Part shown: piece by piece, positions 34,306 to 47,083 of the stretch
Layout of the letters: each line of letters starts with the position of its first letter
How positions within the stretch are numbered: the first letter of the stretch is position 1
NCBI RefSeq assembly: GCF_041381155.1
Contig: NC_091142.1
Location: 33,839,604-33,903,603, forward strand
From: Argopecten irradians
Lineage: Eukaryota; Mollusca; Bivalvia; Pectinida; Pectinidae
DNA: 64,000 nt
Direction: 5' to 3'
The notes under the pieces: generated by a model
Database searches by the model: none
The model's input: only the letters and a program-made list of their open reading frames with translations
Told to the model about the DNA's origin: nothing
Program-made: the position numbers and the translations under genes

Positions 34306-36436
34306 GAACTGTGGTGGTGGCATTAAGGACAATTCATTTTATATTGAAATATTATTATGGAAGACTAAGCAAGTTTAATTTTTTGGAACTTAAAAACTTC
34401 AAAACAAAAAGACCTCAAATTTATATAATAGCTATTTCCTCTCCACTATATGCAAGGTGACAATTTTCACAGATTCAGGTCTTCACAAAAAAATTGCAGT
34501 TCAAAAGAAAACAAATCGCTGTTTCAAAAACAATCATGAAAATACACGGTCAAGATACAAAATTTGTTATTTTTTTCTGTCAGCTTTTCTTGCTAAAAAT
34601 TAAGAATACTTTTAACTTCATAGAAATGTAAAAATTAAATCCCAATAGGTTATGATTTCACTTGCTTCAAATAGAGACACAAAAATCACAGAAACTCTTT
34701 GATTAATGCTGTGACAGGAAACGATTTGTACTTGATAGAATAAGGAAACGAGTAATAAATTGTTGAAATTTTGAAACAACATAATAAGCTTCATGGAATA
34801 AGAGACAGTAGATCAACAAAATATTTTGTAATTTATAACATTTAGATTTTGTACAAAATTATTGTGGAGACAGTACCAATTGTACAAAATAGTTGAATTA
34901 TGAAAGAGACCCAGAGAATATATGTACCACTGAAATTCCTATTACAAATACTGTTCTAGTGAACCTGCCTCAAAATGACCACTCATTGCTCAAATACATT
35001 AAACTACCATGATGCTGTCTCCCTCTAAAGAAAAAGATGATTCCTTAAGATGGCAGCTTCATGAAAAGGGAGACAACTCGTATAAATAAAATTTGTTCTT
35101 ATTTCAAAATAACAGTTACAATTATATATAGTTAACCTCTATAATCTAACTTTGCAAAATTTTGTTCACAATATATAGATTAAATAATGTTATTTAATTT
35201 AGGATTAAAGATGTTGACATTTAAGTGTTATTTAGAAATTAAGGAAGATAACTCCTTAATTGAAAATCGTTATCAATGACATGTTATAATCCTTACTTGG
35301 TCTTGTGTCAAAATTGCCATCAATTTAATTATTCAAGGATTTTATATTAGCACAATTTTCTTGGAAAATTTCATTTTTGTTTTAAAAACATAATATTCTG
35401 GCCTACAAGACAGATGGTCATAATAGCTCAAGCCGGTATTTGTAGAAGAATTAAATTTGAAAATTTAATTCCAATATTTTCAATTAATTTTATTTGTTTT
35501 CAATTAACTTACTTTATCTTATTAAACTTAAGATTATTCATTAAATAATACAATTTTGAATTTTTGGTACTATTATTAACTAAAGAATATAAACAATTTT
35601 GAATTTATGGGAATTTTACTAACTAAAGAATATAGGAGAGAAGTCCTTTGAGTGAGAATGTGAATTAGTGGTTTTAATGATAGGGTCAGTTCGTACGCGC
35701 CTCCCATGTCAGTCCTGTCTAGTCGTTTGCGTCCTGTCATTTGGGAGGTTTTTCGTCAATGTCTGGTAGAGTTAGTATAAGGATTAAAGAACTTTACTTT
35801 TCTATATTCTTCATTTGAATACTATAAAGCGAATTTGGAAAACAAATTACACAGAAAAAAGCATGATATCAGATAGTTTGTTTACTCCAATGGCTATCTT
35901 TACTAAAAAATAAATTTTGCATAAAATAGATTATGAAGGGCATTTGGAAGGTTATAAGAATTATTTTCAAAATTATACTGGTTAATGCAAGAGCTAAAAA
36001 TGATCCTACTGTTTCCTCTAGGCTAAAACATAACATTAACAAACATTTCATAATTATTTTAATCTAAAATTCTGAATTATTTGGAAAACACTACGACCAG
36101 TGCATGTAGTTCAAAATTTGAAAATAAAAGCAGAGAAAAACTTTAGAATTTTATCTTCTGTAATATTGATATCATTATTTACACGAGAGGCTTGAACCTG
36201 GCTGTGGATAGGACATCGATCTTATCAGCCAACCAAACAACTAATATCTTTGAAATGCAGCGATACAGATACTCTGGATCTCTTGTTCCTAACTTGACAA
36301 AGTATTAATAAAATTTCAATATAAGGTGAGTTTTTTTTAAAAATAATGGTAAATAGGAATGATTTGACTAAAAAGCTACAAGAAAATACTTTCCTTACCG
36401 GTAATTGCCTTATTATCCCTCCATTTGATAAAGGAT
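34306..36436. other. Nothing recognised
   Basis: AT-rich intergenic DNA. A GC-richer patch at 35690-35760 has no supporting open frame. Confidence 0.35.
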
Positions 36437-36530
36437 CTGACAATATCCCATTAGGGTCACGTTCTGGTGACCTTTCGAATTGGCTAATCAAATTTTGAAA
36501 ATGAATTTAAAGAGACAAAATAGTTTCAAG
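36437..36530. repeat. Dispersed repeat, copy 2
   Basis: AGGGTCACGTTCTGGTGACC, then TTTCGAATTGGCTAATCAAATT and CAAAATAGTTTCAAG, the counterpart of 29895-30030. Confidence 0.5.
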
Positions 36531-36694
36531 CTAAATGTGTGCAAATAAATACATATCTACTGAAACAAAATAATTGATGTAGGTGTAGAAAATGAAAAAC
36601 TAGATATGAAGAAACACAAAAATCAACACCGCCTCAGGAAAACCATTAAGTACACCCTTTACCAAGTGAAGAGGAAATTTAGATCCCTATATAA

Positions 36695-37335
36695 AAACTG
36701 CAGTTTAATTTTACAATATAACATTTCATGGGAGTTTTACAGTAAATGATTACAGAAAAAAGATTTAGAAGATTTTAGAATTGTCTGTGTTATAAATATT
36801 TACAATATGTTCTCTGTCTACAATAACTAACCTAATAGATTGTGAATGTATATTACTAACAAAGTTATTTATTCACCAAGTACTTGAACAGTCATTTGTC
36901 ATTAAAACTACAATCTGACTGAATGTAATATACAAAAGATGTACTTAAAACTACATGTTTAATAACATGCTAACTATTTTTCTCATGATTTTAATTTTGC
37001 ATATTATGTCTTTATTATATAAACATTATAATAATGAGATGTTGTTATTTTCAGTTTTGAGGAAATACATGTAAAGACTATTATTATTACCTGAATGGAG
37101 CTGGTAGTTGTCTCTATTTTGGTGGTTGTCTCAATCCTGGTGGGTGTCACAATCCTGATTGTTGTCACTATCCTGGTGGGTGGCCTTTTCCTGGTGGTTG
37201 TCTCTATCCTGGTAGTTGCCTCTATCCTTGTGGGTGTCTCAATCCTGATTTTTGTTGTCACTATCCTGGTTGTTGTCTCAATCCTGGTTGTTGTCTCTAT
37301 TATGGTGGGTGTCTATCCTGATGGGTGTCTCTATC
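36695..37335. repeat. Dispersed segment with 15-bp tandem units
   Basis: CTGCAGTTTAATTTTACAA at 36701 is followed after about 385 bp by ACCTGAATGGAGCTG and then about fifteen 15-bp units of the type CTATCCTGGTGGTTGT (37095-37335). Because the unit is a multiple of three, frames stay open on both strands (Val/Ile-rich on plus, Thr/Arg-rich on minus). The same starting words recur at 37730 and 42329, and the unit recurs at 42.45 and 46.87 kb. Confidence 0.6.
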
Positions 37336-38201
37336 TTATAAAACAAATAAATCGAAATTTTAATAATTTGGAAAATCATTATTATTACAGTATTAACAAA
37401 AGAGCTCACATCTGAAGGTTTGTTAATTCAGGTTCTTGGTAATTAACCAGCCTTATCAAATATAGCAAGGCCATTGGGCCTCTTGAAATTTTCAAAATCT
37501 AGCATTTTTCTCCTATCAATGATTGTCCATAGCCATCACAATAATTATAATTCAAAATCAATGATATAGTTAATCTTGTCAAAAGGTTTGTTTTTTAAAT
37601 ATTTCACTAAAACCTTTCCTTCCTCTTTCCAATATTCAAGACCTAATTGCAAATGGAAAATAATTTAACACCATCAATGATTCTTTATTACATTTTGTTG
37701 GTTGACCTGAAAGGTTTTTCCAGAAAGAACTGCAGTTTAATTTAAAAATTCAAATACAACTTTTCGTGGCAGTTTTTAGTGAATGAGGTCTGCTTATCAC
37801 CACAAGCGTCTGTTCTGGTTTTGGGAAAAAAAGATATTTATTTGGATTGCCAGCAAGTGTCACCAAACTAAAACTTAGTCAAGAGCCTCACAGGTCACCA
37901 AAAGAGGTCCTTATGCTGGAGCATACTTCATATTTCCTAACCCCTTCCTCCTCCTTAGCAAGATCTGGCCTACCTGACTTTGGTATCAAAGGATTCTTGT
38001 TGGCTATTTTTTCTTCCCTCGAGTCTGCATGTGTTCTCTATTGCTACAGGCTTGTCTTCTTCGCTATCTGATAACCATCTTCTCGTTCAGTAGATACTTA
38101 TCTTATCGATTATGTGTTAATGCAATTTTTGCATATGAATTTTCTGCTTTATTTGGCACTGGAAGCCGACTCATGCCAACTTACCAGCTTTGATTTGTGG
38201 A
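37336..38201. other. Intergenic with short repeat pieces
   Basis: Contains a fragment of a tandem-unit element end (AAGGCCATTGGGCCTCTTG at about 37470, inverse of the 5' hairpin) and the CTGCAGTTTAATTT word at 37730. No gene recognised. Confidence 0.4.
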
Positions 38202-38982
38202 CTTTGGTCACAGGTGCCCCATTGGTAATCCAGGCAGGCTTTTTGTGATGACAGTTCCATTTTCTGATTGAAGGATAAAGGTTCTACAGCAATCGCACAG
38301 TCAAATCAATGCAGTTGTCCCCAACAGCACAGCACTACCCATTTAAGTTTCAACGTTAACTATAAGTCGGAAAGGTTGCCGATAATTACGGGGACGGATT
38401 ACTTATTTTCTGTCTTTCCGTCAAGAAAAGCAACCCCGCCCTAAACCGGTACACTCTAGTTTTTGTTTATCCTTTTGGAGTGAAGCATCGCTGTTAGTGA
38501 CAAAAGCGGTGAAATTACCTGTGATTGTCATAGAACCATTCTTCAATCAAATGAAACGGTCATCAATAAGCCTGTCTGGATTATCGCTGTGACAATGATG
38601 ATCGAGGTGGGCTTTTTCTGATGGCGGTTCAATTTTTTATTGAAGGGCGAAAGCTCTTCTGTAATCGCACAATCAATTCAATACAGTTGTTACCTACAGT
38701 GCAGCACTACCCTTAAAGTGTCCACATGAACTATAAGTCGGAAAGGTTGACGATAATTGCGGGGACAGATTACTCATTTTCTTTCTTTCCGTCTAGAACA
38801 GTAATCCCACCCTAAATCGGTACACCCTAGTTCATGTGGACGCTTTCGGAGTGGTACGCCACTGTTGATGACAAAAACAATGAAATTGACTTTGTGATTA
38901 TCTTTGAACTTCCGTTCTTCAGAAAAATGAACTGCCATCACAGAGCCCGACTGAATTATCATTGTGGCACCTGTGACCAAAG
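38202..38982. mobile_element. Tandem pair of fold-back units bounded by inverted repeats
   Basis: The outer ends CTTTGGTCACAGGTGCC (38202) and its inverse (..GGCACCTGTGACCAAAG, ending 38982) extend to ~75 bp of pairing. Inside are two head-to-tail ~360-bp units (about 38226-38583 and 38604-38962), each with its own ~48-bp inverted ends. Each also has a shared middle containing ACTATAAGTCGGAAAGGTTG and ATTACTCATTTTCT-like words. The right outer arm overlaps a zinc-finger-like coding remnant. Confidence 0.6.
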
Positions 38983-39212
38983 CTTTAGTAACAAGTCAAA
39001 CATAATGACCAATCTAAGTGGAAAATAAAGAGGCAAAAATGACAACACAACATTTATTCGATGAGAGAATTTCCTACGTCACAACAAGAGGCATCAATAG
39101 GTAGGAGGGGTCCCCTGTCTAACAGAAGAAGCAGCAATGTCATCTTTGCTTGAGAGAATACATGTGGCCTTGTGACTTAAAGCGACATCTTAAGACACAA
39201 ACATTAACATAT
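38925..39212 (+). pseudogene. Decayed C2H2 zinc-finger sequence
   Basis: Three finger-like pieces follow each other. The first is NYHCGTCDQSFSNKSNIM (38955-39015), with the first His position changed to Asn. The second is FLRHNKRHQ near 39065-39100, only the His half. The third is CHLCLREYMWPCDLKRH near 39138-39198, with the last His read as Gln. They are in different frames and separated by stops, so this is a relic of a host-type zinc-finger gene. The first finger lies partly inside the inverted repeat ending at 38982, and a related piece (GTCDQS) is found on the minus strand near 38210. Confidence 0.45.
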
Positions 39213-39288
39213 ATATAGTGACAAAGTACATGCTTTGAAGTAGACAGTATTGATAAATTCAACCAGCAGCAGCAACAGCTATAAAACA

Positions 39289-40680
39289 GTGACAAGAGGC
39301 CCATGGGCCTCAACGGTCACCTGAATAAGAATATATAATGAAACAAATTAAAGACATATAAACACTATATGCTGGGCCTTGAAGTTAGTCAGTGATTTAT
39401 AATTTTTGACTTTTTAGACTAGGAAGAGTATTTGCTTCAATCAAACCTGAGTATTTGCTTCAATCAAACCTGTGAACTTAGAAGTATTTTTTGAAATCTT
39501 AATCATTTTGACCCTGTTTGGTCCTGCCCCTCTGGTCCCCCAGGGGGTCATCGAGGAGTGATATGGATGTTAAAATGCTATATCTTAGGCTAATAATTCC
39601 AGAATTTTAGAAGATTTTTGAAGTTTTAGCATATTTGACCTAGGGGGTCGGCAAGGACCAATATGGATATGATATTAAAATGCTATCTCAGGCTAATAAT
39701 TCTTACGAAGTTGGACTCAATGAAAATTGAGCAAAAAATGCTCATTAATGTGTTTTTCCTATATAAACTATAGTAAACTTGACCCCCTCCCCAAGGGGAA
39801 ACGTGAGACCCCAGGGTCATATAATTTACAAATTTTATAAAACACACTTTAAGACAAAATATCATCTATAAAGTGTATTTGATTCTACCATTTCCAAAAT
39901 TTTAGAAGAATATTTTTTGAAGTTTTACCCCGCCCAAGGGGTCAGCCTGGACAAATATGGATATGATGTTAAAATGCTATTCCAGGCTAATAATTCTAAC
40001 CAAGTTTGACTTGTTTCCCATGAAAATTGAGCAAAAAATGCTCATAAATGTGTTTTCCCTATATAAACTATAGTAAATTTGACCCCCTCCCCAGGCGGAA
40101 ACCTAAGACCCCAGGGTCATATAACTCATAATTTTTGTAAAGGACCTTAAGACCTTTCTATCTATGAAAAGTATTTGATTCTACCATTTCCAGAATTTCA
40201 GAAGAAGATTTTTGAAGTTTTAGCCTATTTGACCCCTTTTGACCCCGACCTTAAGACCTTTTTATCTATGAAAAGTATTTGATACTACCATTTCCAGAAT
40301 TTCAGAAGAAGATTTTTGATGTTTTAGCCTATTTGACCCCTTTTGACCCTGCCCCTAAGGCCCCTGGGGGTCACTAAGACCTTTCTATCTATGAAGAGTA
40401 TTTGATTCTACCACAACTGTGAGTAGAGAAGATTTTTGAAATTTTACTCAATTTACCCCTTTTGGCCCCTCCCACAGCCCCCTGGGGGGTGGGGACCATA
40501 TAATTCACAATTTTGATTGGCCTTATGCCTTAGAAGGTTTGTGCAAAATTTCATTGAAATTGCTTCAGCAGTTTTGGAGAAGAAGTCGAAAATGTAAATT
40601 GTATACGGACGACACACGACGAGGGACAAAAGGCGATTAGAATAGGTCACTTGAGACTTCGTCTCAGGTGACCTAATAAA
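39289..40680 (+). mobile_element. Tandem-unit element, family D (complete-looking)
   Basis: Begins GACAAGAGGCCCATGGGCCT with CAACGGTCACCTGA, then repeats ~110-330-bp irregular units containing TTTTTGAAGTTTTAGCC, TATTTGACCCC and ACCATTTCCAGAATTT. It has ATACGGACGACACACGACGAG (a GGACGG-like tract) and AAAGGCGATTAGAATAG, and ends with the hairpin GTCACTTGAGAC..GTCTCAGGTGACC before TAATAAATTT. Non-coding. Confidence 0.7.
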
Positions 40681-40976
40681 TTTACACAGCAATATTAGCA
40701 CCATCCTTTTGTATTTAACCCTCTTACTAAAAAAACATAGATCACATGTTTGAGTATAACTTTATATTACTACAAAAGATGTATCAGAAATACATACATA
40801 TTCTCAGTAAATATTAATTTTGTTCAAGGATGCACTTTATGGTTTCTTCGACAAAAACCTAGCAAAAAATTATCAAAATTGTCAAAATTTCCCCATTTTC
40901 CTTATTTATGTATATTTTAGATGGTAACCATGCATGGTAGCTAAACCTGCAAAATCAGAAAACTTTCATTACAAAT

Positions 40977-41276
40977 AAAGGCCCACTAACTTTCCGAAAC
41001 GGCTTTTAACTTTTAAAATGGGAATATTTATTTTCATATTTTTTGTTGTCCTATGTTTCCCGCTGTCATTCTAATTACCTCATGTTAGTTGCCTGTCACT
41101 CCGCCAGAAGGCAAATCAGCGAAATGAATCTTCACTGTTAACATAGATAACGAAAGGAATCTTGCATTTTTTTTGGCTTTGTAACCTCATCTTAGGCCAT
41201 CAATATACATTTTCTGATGTTATTGTTGTTATTAAGAATATTAAATTTTTTGTTTCGGAAAGGTAGTGGGCCTTTA
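40977..41276 (+). mobile_element. MITE of the AAAGGCCCACTA family, complete
   Basis: A ~300-bp element with ~26-bp inverted ends (AAAGGCCCACTAACTTTCC against the inverse GGAAAGGTAGTGGGCCTTT). The interior shares TGTTTCCCGCTGTC.. and CATGTTAGTTGCCTGTCACT with copies at 27.8 and 52.2 kb. Non-coding. Confidence 0.65.
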
Positions 41277-41339
41277 AATCATAGATGTACTACATAGTTT
41301 GAATACAACAATTTAAAAGACATGTTCTTAATAACAGTT

Positions 41340-41580
41340 TTGTAAAACCGACAGATTTGGGGGCCAAACAGGGCCCAAACCATACATAGTCATTTGTTAG
41401 AAGTCAATTGTCGATGGCTGGACACTGGACACCGGGGTATCACATAAGCTCAGCTTGGTCCTTCGGAAAACCATCTGCAGAAGTCTATTACTAGTAGCGA
41501 TTTAAAGGGGTTACCAATCGCCTCACCTCTCCCCTTCGCCAAGGATGTTGAAGGCCAATTTTGGTTAAAGAGGACTTGAT
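41340..41580. repeat. Family A-related fragment
   Basis: Contains CACATAAGCTCAGCTTGGTCC (3' end of family A) and TAGTAGCGATTTAAAGGGG with AAGGATGTTGAAGGCC (unit words), out of their usual order. Confidence 0.4.
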
Positions 41581-41740
41581 GTGTATGTCATTGTAAAGTC
41601 GAAACTGGTCAAACTAGCATTTCTAGTACATGCTACTAGTAAAGATAACATGTACCGAATCCACTGATATGTACAATATTTTTGTTTATTTTGCAGAAAT
41701 TTACAAACAACACAACGATCTTCGAGTAAACAGTATACAG

Positions 41741-41851
41741 TTGTTTTATGCCTTATCAGTCAACAGTCAAAACTCTTTTTCCCCCCGAGGGGTTGGTCCC
41801 AACACCGAGGGGGAAATAGTTTTGACTGTTGGCTGATAAGGCACAAAACAA
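41741..41851. mobile_element. 111-bp palindromic MITE
   Basis: The ~43-bp arms TTGTTTTATGCCTTATCAGT.. and the inverse of ..GGCTGATAAGGCACAAAACA pair, including CAACAGTCAAAACT on both sides. A short C/G-rich loop lies between. Non-coding. Confidence 0.65.
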
Positions 41852-42254
41852 ATGTTTTGTTACCTGATCCACAATCTTAAACTAATCACACCTTCTGGCG
41901 AGAAAGACTTTTGTTGAAAGAATACCTGGGTCCAGCTCACCAGTGTTTATGATTTCAACAATTGAGTATGACTATGATAAGAACGAAGCACATACAAATG
42001 TTCCTTACTAGTCAACAGTTTCTGAGGATTTGTATATTTGTAACAATTTTCAAACAGTCAAAATTGTTTTATTTACATTTCTATAGAGACTCAAGTAACA
42101 ATAATATCTAAGGTTAAGCCTGATTGCATATAATTTTTTTTATAGACTTGGTTATATTCAAGTATACCTAAGAAGGGATATATAGGCATACAAAATATCA
42201 CTAGCTTAAACAGGGTAATAAACCTTAATGGACAAAAGAACATTTGGACATACT

Positions 42255-42640
42255 GGACCACAGATATAAGGCCATTTGAACAGTTCACCATCTAATGATG
42301 GTGGGCAAAAATGCACATGAGCAATAAAACTGCAGTTTAATTTTACAATTCAAATTCAAACTTTTCATTTGAGTTTAGTAGTAAATGTACCTGAATGGAA
42401 TTGCAGCTGCTGATCACTCGGTCACTTTCCAGAAATGTCTTCCATCTGATGGTTGTCACTATCCTGATGATATCCAGATGGTTGTGGCTATCCTGATGGA
42501 TCAAAAACGTCCAGATGCTGGAGCTGTTATTCGGGTTAAAATAGTGATATCATCAGTATGGTTGAAAACATATGATATAATAAACAAGATCGAGGCCCAA
42601 TTAGGCCCTGTATTGCTCATCTGGGTTTTTTTTTAAGTCC
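42255..42640. repeat. Mosaic of repeat fragments
   Basis: Three pieces in a row: a 3' hairpin of family B type (CACCATCTAATGATGGTGGGC at 42286), the dispersed CTGCAGTTTAATTTTACAA..ACCTGAATGGA segment (42329-42400) with GGTTGTCACTATCCTGATG units, and a 5' hairpin fragment GATCGAGGCCCAATTAGGCCC (42588). Confidence 0.5.
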
Positions 42641-42839
42641 ATGTAATACACAAATGTATAAAAACAAGGACATAGTCATTCAGATCCCCTGCCAATGGAA
42701 ATATCAAAGCTGAAGTACGTTTGATTGTGGAGACTTATGTATATGAAAAAAAAACAGGAAAAAGGAAGTTGAGCTTAAATAAATATGGAGTATAATTCAA
42801 GTAGAGCGGGGCTGCAATTGTTGAATCAGGTATACAGCC

Positions 42840-43505
42840 TTGACATTTATATTTACGATGGCCGACAAGAGCCTGGCAAAAAGATATGAAAAAACTGTAA
42901 CGCTTTTTATCATGGTACAGTTTTTTCACATGTTTGTGTACCATGAATGGTACAAAAACATATGAAAGCATGGTACACAAAGATGTGAAAGCAGTATTTA
43001 TGTGAGCAGTCACTTTTATATCTTTCTGTAACAAAACAGCGGCCGAAAACAGCCATGGTACAGAAACATGTAAAAGGCGAGAGACTCAAAGGTTACCGAG
43101 TTTGACAAATGACTTCCCGATAAAGTTGTCAACAGTTAGATTGTATACAGCTTCACGGGAAAATACCATAATAACAATTTAACAAAAACTTTAATGTTGG
43201 AAACCATGTTTCATTTATTTATATATATATTAGGAATGCCCACATCTTACAGGTTTTATTTAACAATCGTAGGCCCTAAGTTACACCCGAAAAATAGCAA
43301 TATAGCTTTGTTTCTGTTTGTCCTCAGATGTGCTTAACTATATTTTACGCTTGTTGTGACGCCCTAATCAAACCGCTGCTATTCGGGGTCAGCTTTGGTC
43401 ATGGTGTTTGATAACAACATCTCAATGCTCCTTTCACATCTTTGTGTACCACAGTTTCACGTGTTTTTGTACCACTGATGGAAATGTGCAAAGTAACATT
43501 TACCA
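42840..43505. repeat. Degenerate inverted-repeat segment
   Basis: TGGTACACAAAGATGTGAAAG (42971) recurs in inverse at 43433-43453 (CTTTCACATCTTTGTGTACCA). Several other GTACCATGG-like words lie between. Possibly an old fold-back element; its ends are not defined. Confidence 0.35.
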
Positions 43506-43529
43506 TTTACCATGATATTTTTAGCAATG

Positions 43530-44586
43530 TTTCCATGGTAACGGAAAAAGTGTAAAAAATGAAAACCTAAAAATAGCAAAAGGTACTACTAGACCATAAA
43601 AAGAATGTGTCTATGAAGTTTCGTGGAAATATCTCTGCTGGTTTTAGAGTTATGCTCCGGAAATGAACCTGCTACAAAAATATGATATTTTCAGCAATGT
43701 TTCTATGGTTACAGAAAAAAGCACAAAAAGTGAAAACCTAAAAATATCAAAAGGCACTTCTAGACCATAAGAACAATGTGTCTATGAAGTTTCATGGAAA
43801 TATCTCTGCTGGTTTTAGAGTTGTGCTCCGGAAACGATTCTTACACAAAAATCTGCCATTTTCAGCAATGTTTCCATGGTTACAGAAAAAAGTACAAAAA
43901 GTGAAAACCTTAAAATAGCAAAAGACACTTAGACCATAAGACTAATGTGCCTATGGAGTTCTGTGCATATATCTCAACCGGTTTTCCAGTTATGCTGTGG
44001 AAATGAACCTGGTAAAAACATATGATATTTTCAGCAATGTTTCCATGGTTACGGAAAAAGTGCAAAAAATGAAAACCTAAAAATAGCAAAAGGCACTACT
44101 AGACCATAAGAGCAATGTGTCTATGAAGTTTCATGGAAATATCTCTGCTGGTTTTAGAGTTGTGCTCTGGAAACGATTCTTACACAAAAATCTGCCATTT
44201 TCAGCAATGTTTCCATGGTTACAGAAAAAAATACAAAAAGTGAAAACCTAAAAATAGCCAAAGGCACTACTAGACCATAAGACCAATGTGTCTATGAAGT
44301 TTCGTGAAAATATCTCTTCTGGTTTTAGAGTTATGCTCCGGAAACGAACCTAGTACAAAAATATGATATTTTCAGCAGTGTTTCCATGGTTACGGAAAAA
44401 ATGCAAAAAATGAAAACCTAAAAATAGCAAAAGGCACTACTAGACCATAAGACCAATGTGTGTATGAAGTTTCATGGAAATATCTCCACTGGTTTTAGAG
44501 TTATGCTCCGGAAACCATTCGTACGGACGGACGGACGGAACCCATTTGTATATCCCCCGCCAACTTCGTTGGGCGGGGGATAAAAA
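43530..44586 (+). mobile_element. Tandem-unit element, family E
   Basis: About six ~175-bp units, each with TTTCAGCAATGTTTCCATGG, GTGAAAACCTAAAAATAGC, CACTACTAGACCATAAGA and CTGGTTTTAGAGTTATGCTC. They are followed by the tract GGACGGACGGACGGAACCC, CATTTGTATATCC and the 3' hairpin CCCCCGCCAACTTCGTTGG pairing with GGCGGGGG, then ATAAAAAA. The 5' end is ill-defined. Non-coding. Confidence 0.7.
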
Positions 44587-46934
44587 ATTGACGCCATAAT
44601 TTGTTTAACATTGAATCTTCACCATATAAAGATACTATCAAGAACATATGAATTATTTAACACTAAGAAGTTGCAGCCCAACCATTTGTACAAGTATCCC
44701 ATAAGGATACGACCAGCTGTTATGAAGAAGTCATTTTAGTGAGCTTATAAAACCATCCAACGCATTGTCTATTTTTATAGTCAATGTTCTATTAAAATGT
44801 TAAAATGTATATCTTTTTATTTCCCTCAAATACTTTACTTAAACCTATCTTTCTTCTTCCAAAATTTCAGACCTAAATGATTTGAATATTTGATATATTT
44901 TGAAAATGAATATTTTTCTTAGGGCTAAAAGGAATTCTCGATTTTACCACAACTCTTCCAGTTGTCATAGTAGAGAATTGAAACAATTCTGAAACGATAA
45001 TTTAAATATCAAAATAAAATTTGTACCTAGACTTTTGACTTTTACTTATAACTGTAGTACATATAGGTAGTGTACTACACGAAAATGTAAACAACTGAAA
45101 TAAACTTTAAGATCAGAGGAAGATAACTCATATTCTCGATCCCCACTCGACATTTTTGGAATTTCTATAAAAAAATATCCAGAACTGAATATTTAAGCAA
45201 AGCAATGTTCCAGAACTGACTCAATACTATAGATATATAACTTAGTAAACAAAACAATATCATAAAGAAATGATTATAACATATTTAATTATGTCATATA
45301 TATCTGATATAACACAGAGAAATTATGGTGCAACTAATGAAATATGAATTTTCTGAATGAGCCGATTCCAAAATTACAAATGTATACCAACTGATGTAAA
45401 AAAAGGTACGTTATTAACCTCTAAAGGATTCCAAGGTCAGATAAGATCAAATCTAGAGCAAAATTTGAACCGAAAAAGCTGGTCAGAACTAAAAAAAAAC
45501 GTGCCTAGCTATTACAAAGGAAAAGATTTTGGAAAATAAAATAAAACTTATCTTACACTAGTCAATTACATGATCTGGCAGTAAAAGCATTACACAAATG
45601 CTTCTAAATCAGTCCCTTCACCCAAGACCTACAGACAGTGCAAGGGAGATAACTCCAAATTTCACTCGACTACTCACTTGAAAAAATTAATACCACTGAT
45701 AATGAAACCAAAGAAGTATATAAGAGTAATATATATATATAAAGACAAATTATACTCACAAATTAATACTCAGGTCATTTATGGAAAGGCAACTCTGTCT
45801 AGTGTTTTCATGAAATGAGTTAACTTCCCTTGGCGGTGTCTCCAAGTTGGGAATAGGCTGTTAAAACTTGTCGGCCCAAAAGATACAATTTTCACAGCTG
45901 AAATAGAAGAAATGAATGATTAAATGACTAAAATGAATAAGTGAAAGTAGCTGATTAATGATCACAAAAAACAAAGTGTTTTATATAGATTTATTAGGTT
46001 TTATGGTCATTAAAGCTGTGGGAACCCAGAGTACCCCAATAAAAACCACCGACCTACAGCTTGAAACTATAATCTATTCCTGACCGATCTTAAACACTAA
46101 AGATTGAAAAAGAAGACTGTACTGGATGTCTTACAGAACCAAACAACACTACCCATTTGATCACCATATAAATAAAATATCTTAGATACAGATAAATAGA
46201 ATAGTAATTATGAGAAATAGATAAATACAGGGAAAGAGATAATGCCTAAAGCCTAATACATAATGTATTAGGTTTGAATAACTCCTAATCACTGTGTATC
46301 ACATGGATTCAGAGAAGTTTATTAATATCATTGAAATACACATCCTATTCTTAGTCAGCAGACTTCTTGAAACCCATACCCCCTCCTCCTCTGCCAGGAC
46401 CCCTAGCCCCTGTGCCATAATTGTGACAAACACATCTTCTTTATTTATCACTTTCTAGGATATTGGTTCATGTGCTTAGCTATATATATGTGTAATGTGA
46501 ACTTTTTGACCAAAATCCCCCAAATTTACATTGTCTTTATCAAGACAGGAAGGCCTCCGTATTAAAAATAACTACCAAATGTATGTATAAGTACATGCAA
46601 AATACCTTCAGCATTCGATTTCCAGTCAAAAATATGCAGATTGGGTTCAGGCAAATGGTGTCCAGGGACGCAGAATGAAGAAAACATCATATCCGGTTGT
46701 CATCCTATAGAGACCGCAGAACCAAATGATTTCCCATAGATGACAATGTTAACGTTTGCCACTGTCCAGGTTAAATGGAGTTTTCAAGTCTAGTCACCCA
46801 TCATTAATTTTTGATGAAGCTCTACTAATCACACTATCAAGGAATGTCTGCTCTCGGGTGTCACTGTCCTGATGGTTGTCACTATCTTCATGGTATCCTG
46901 AAAATATGCAAATATTTGAAATAACTATGACATC
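44587..46934. other. Nothing recognised apart from a short unit
   Basis: AT-rich intergenic DNA. The word GGTGTCACTGTCCTGATGG at about 46857, with GTTGTCACTATC following, is a short outlier of the 15-bp unit described at 37.1 kb. Confidence 0.35.
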
Positions 46935-46994
46935 TTGACACATGGTCTTTTTTTTTATTTACAAATTTTTTTTTTTTTTTTTTTTATTTACAAA

Positions 46995-47083
<89 letters not shown>

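Noticed and set aside
37004-37415. Val/Ile-rich (plus) and Thr/Arg-rich (minus) open frames
   Set aside because: They follow from a 15-bp tandem unit whose length keeps every frame open. Kept only as a repeat and as a question in the findings.
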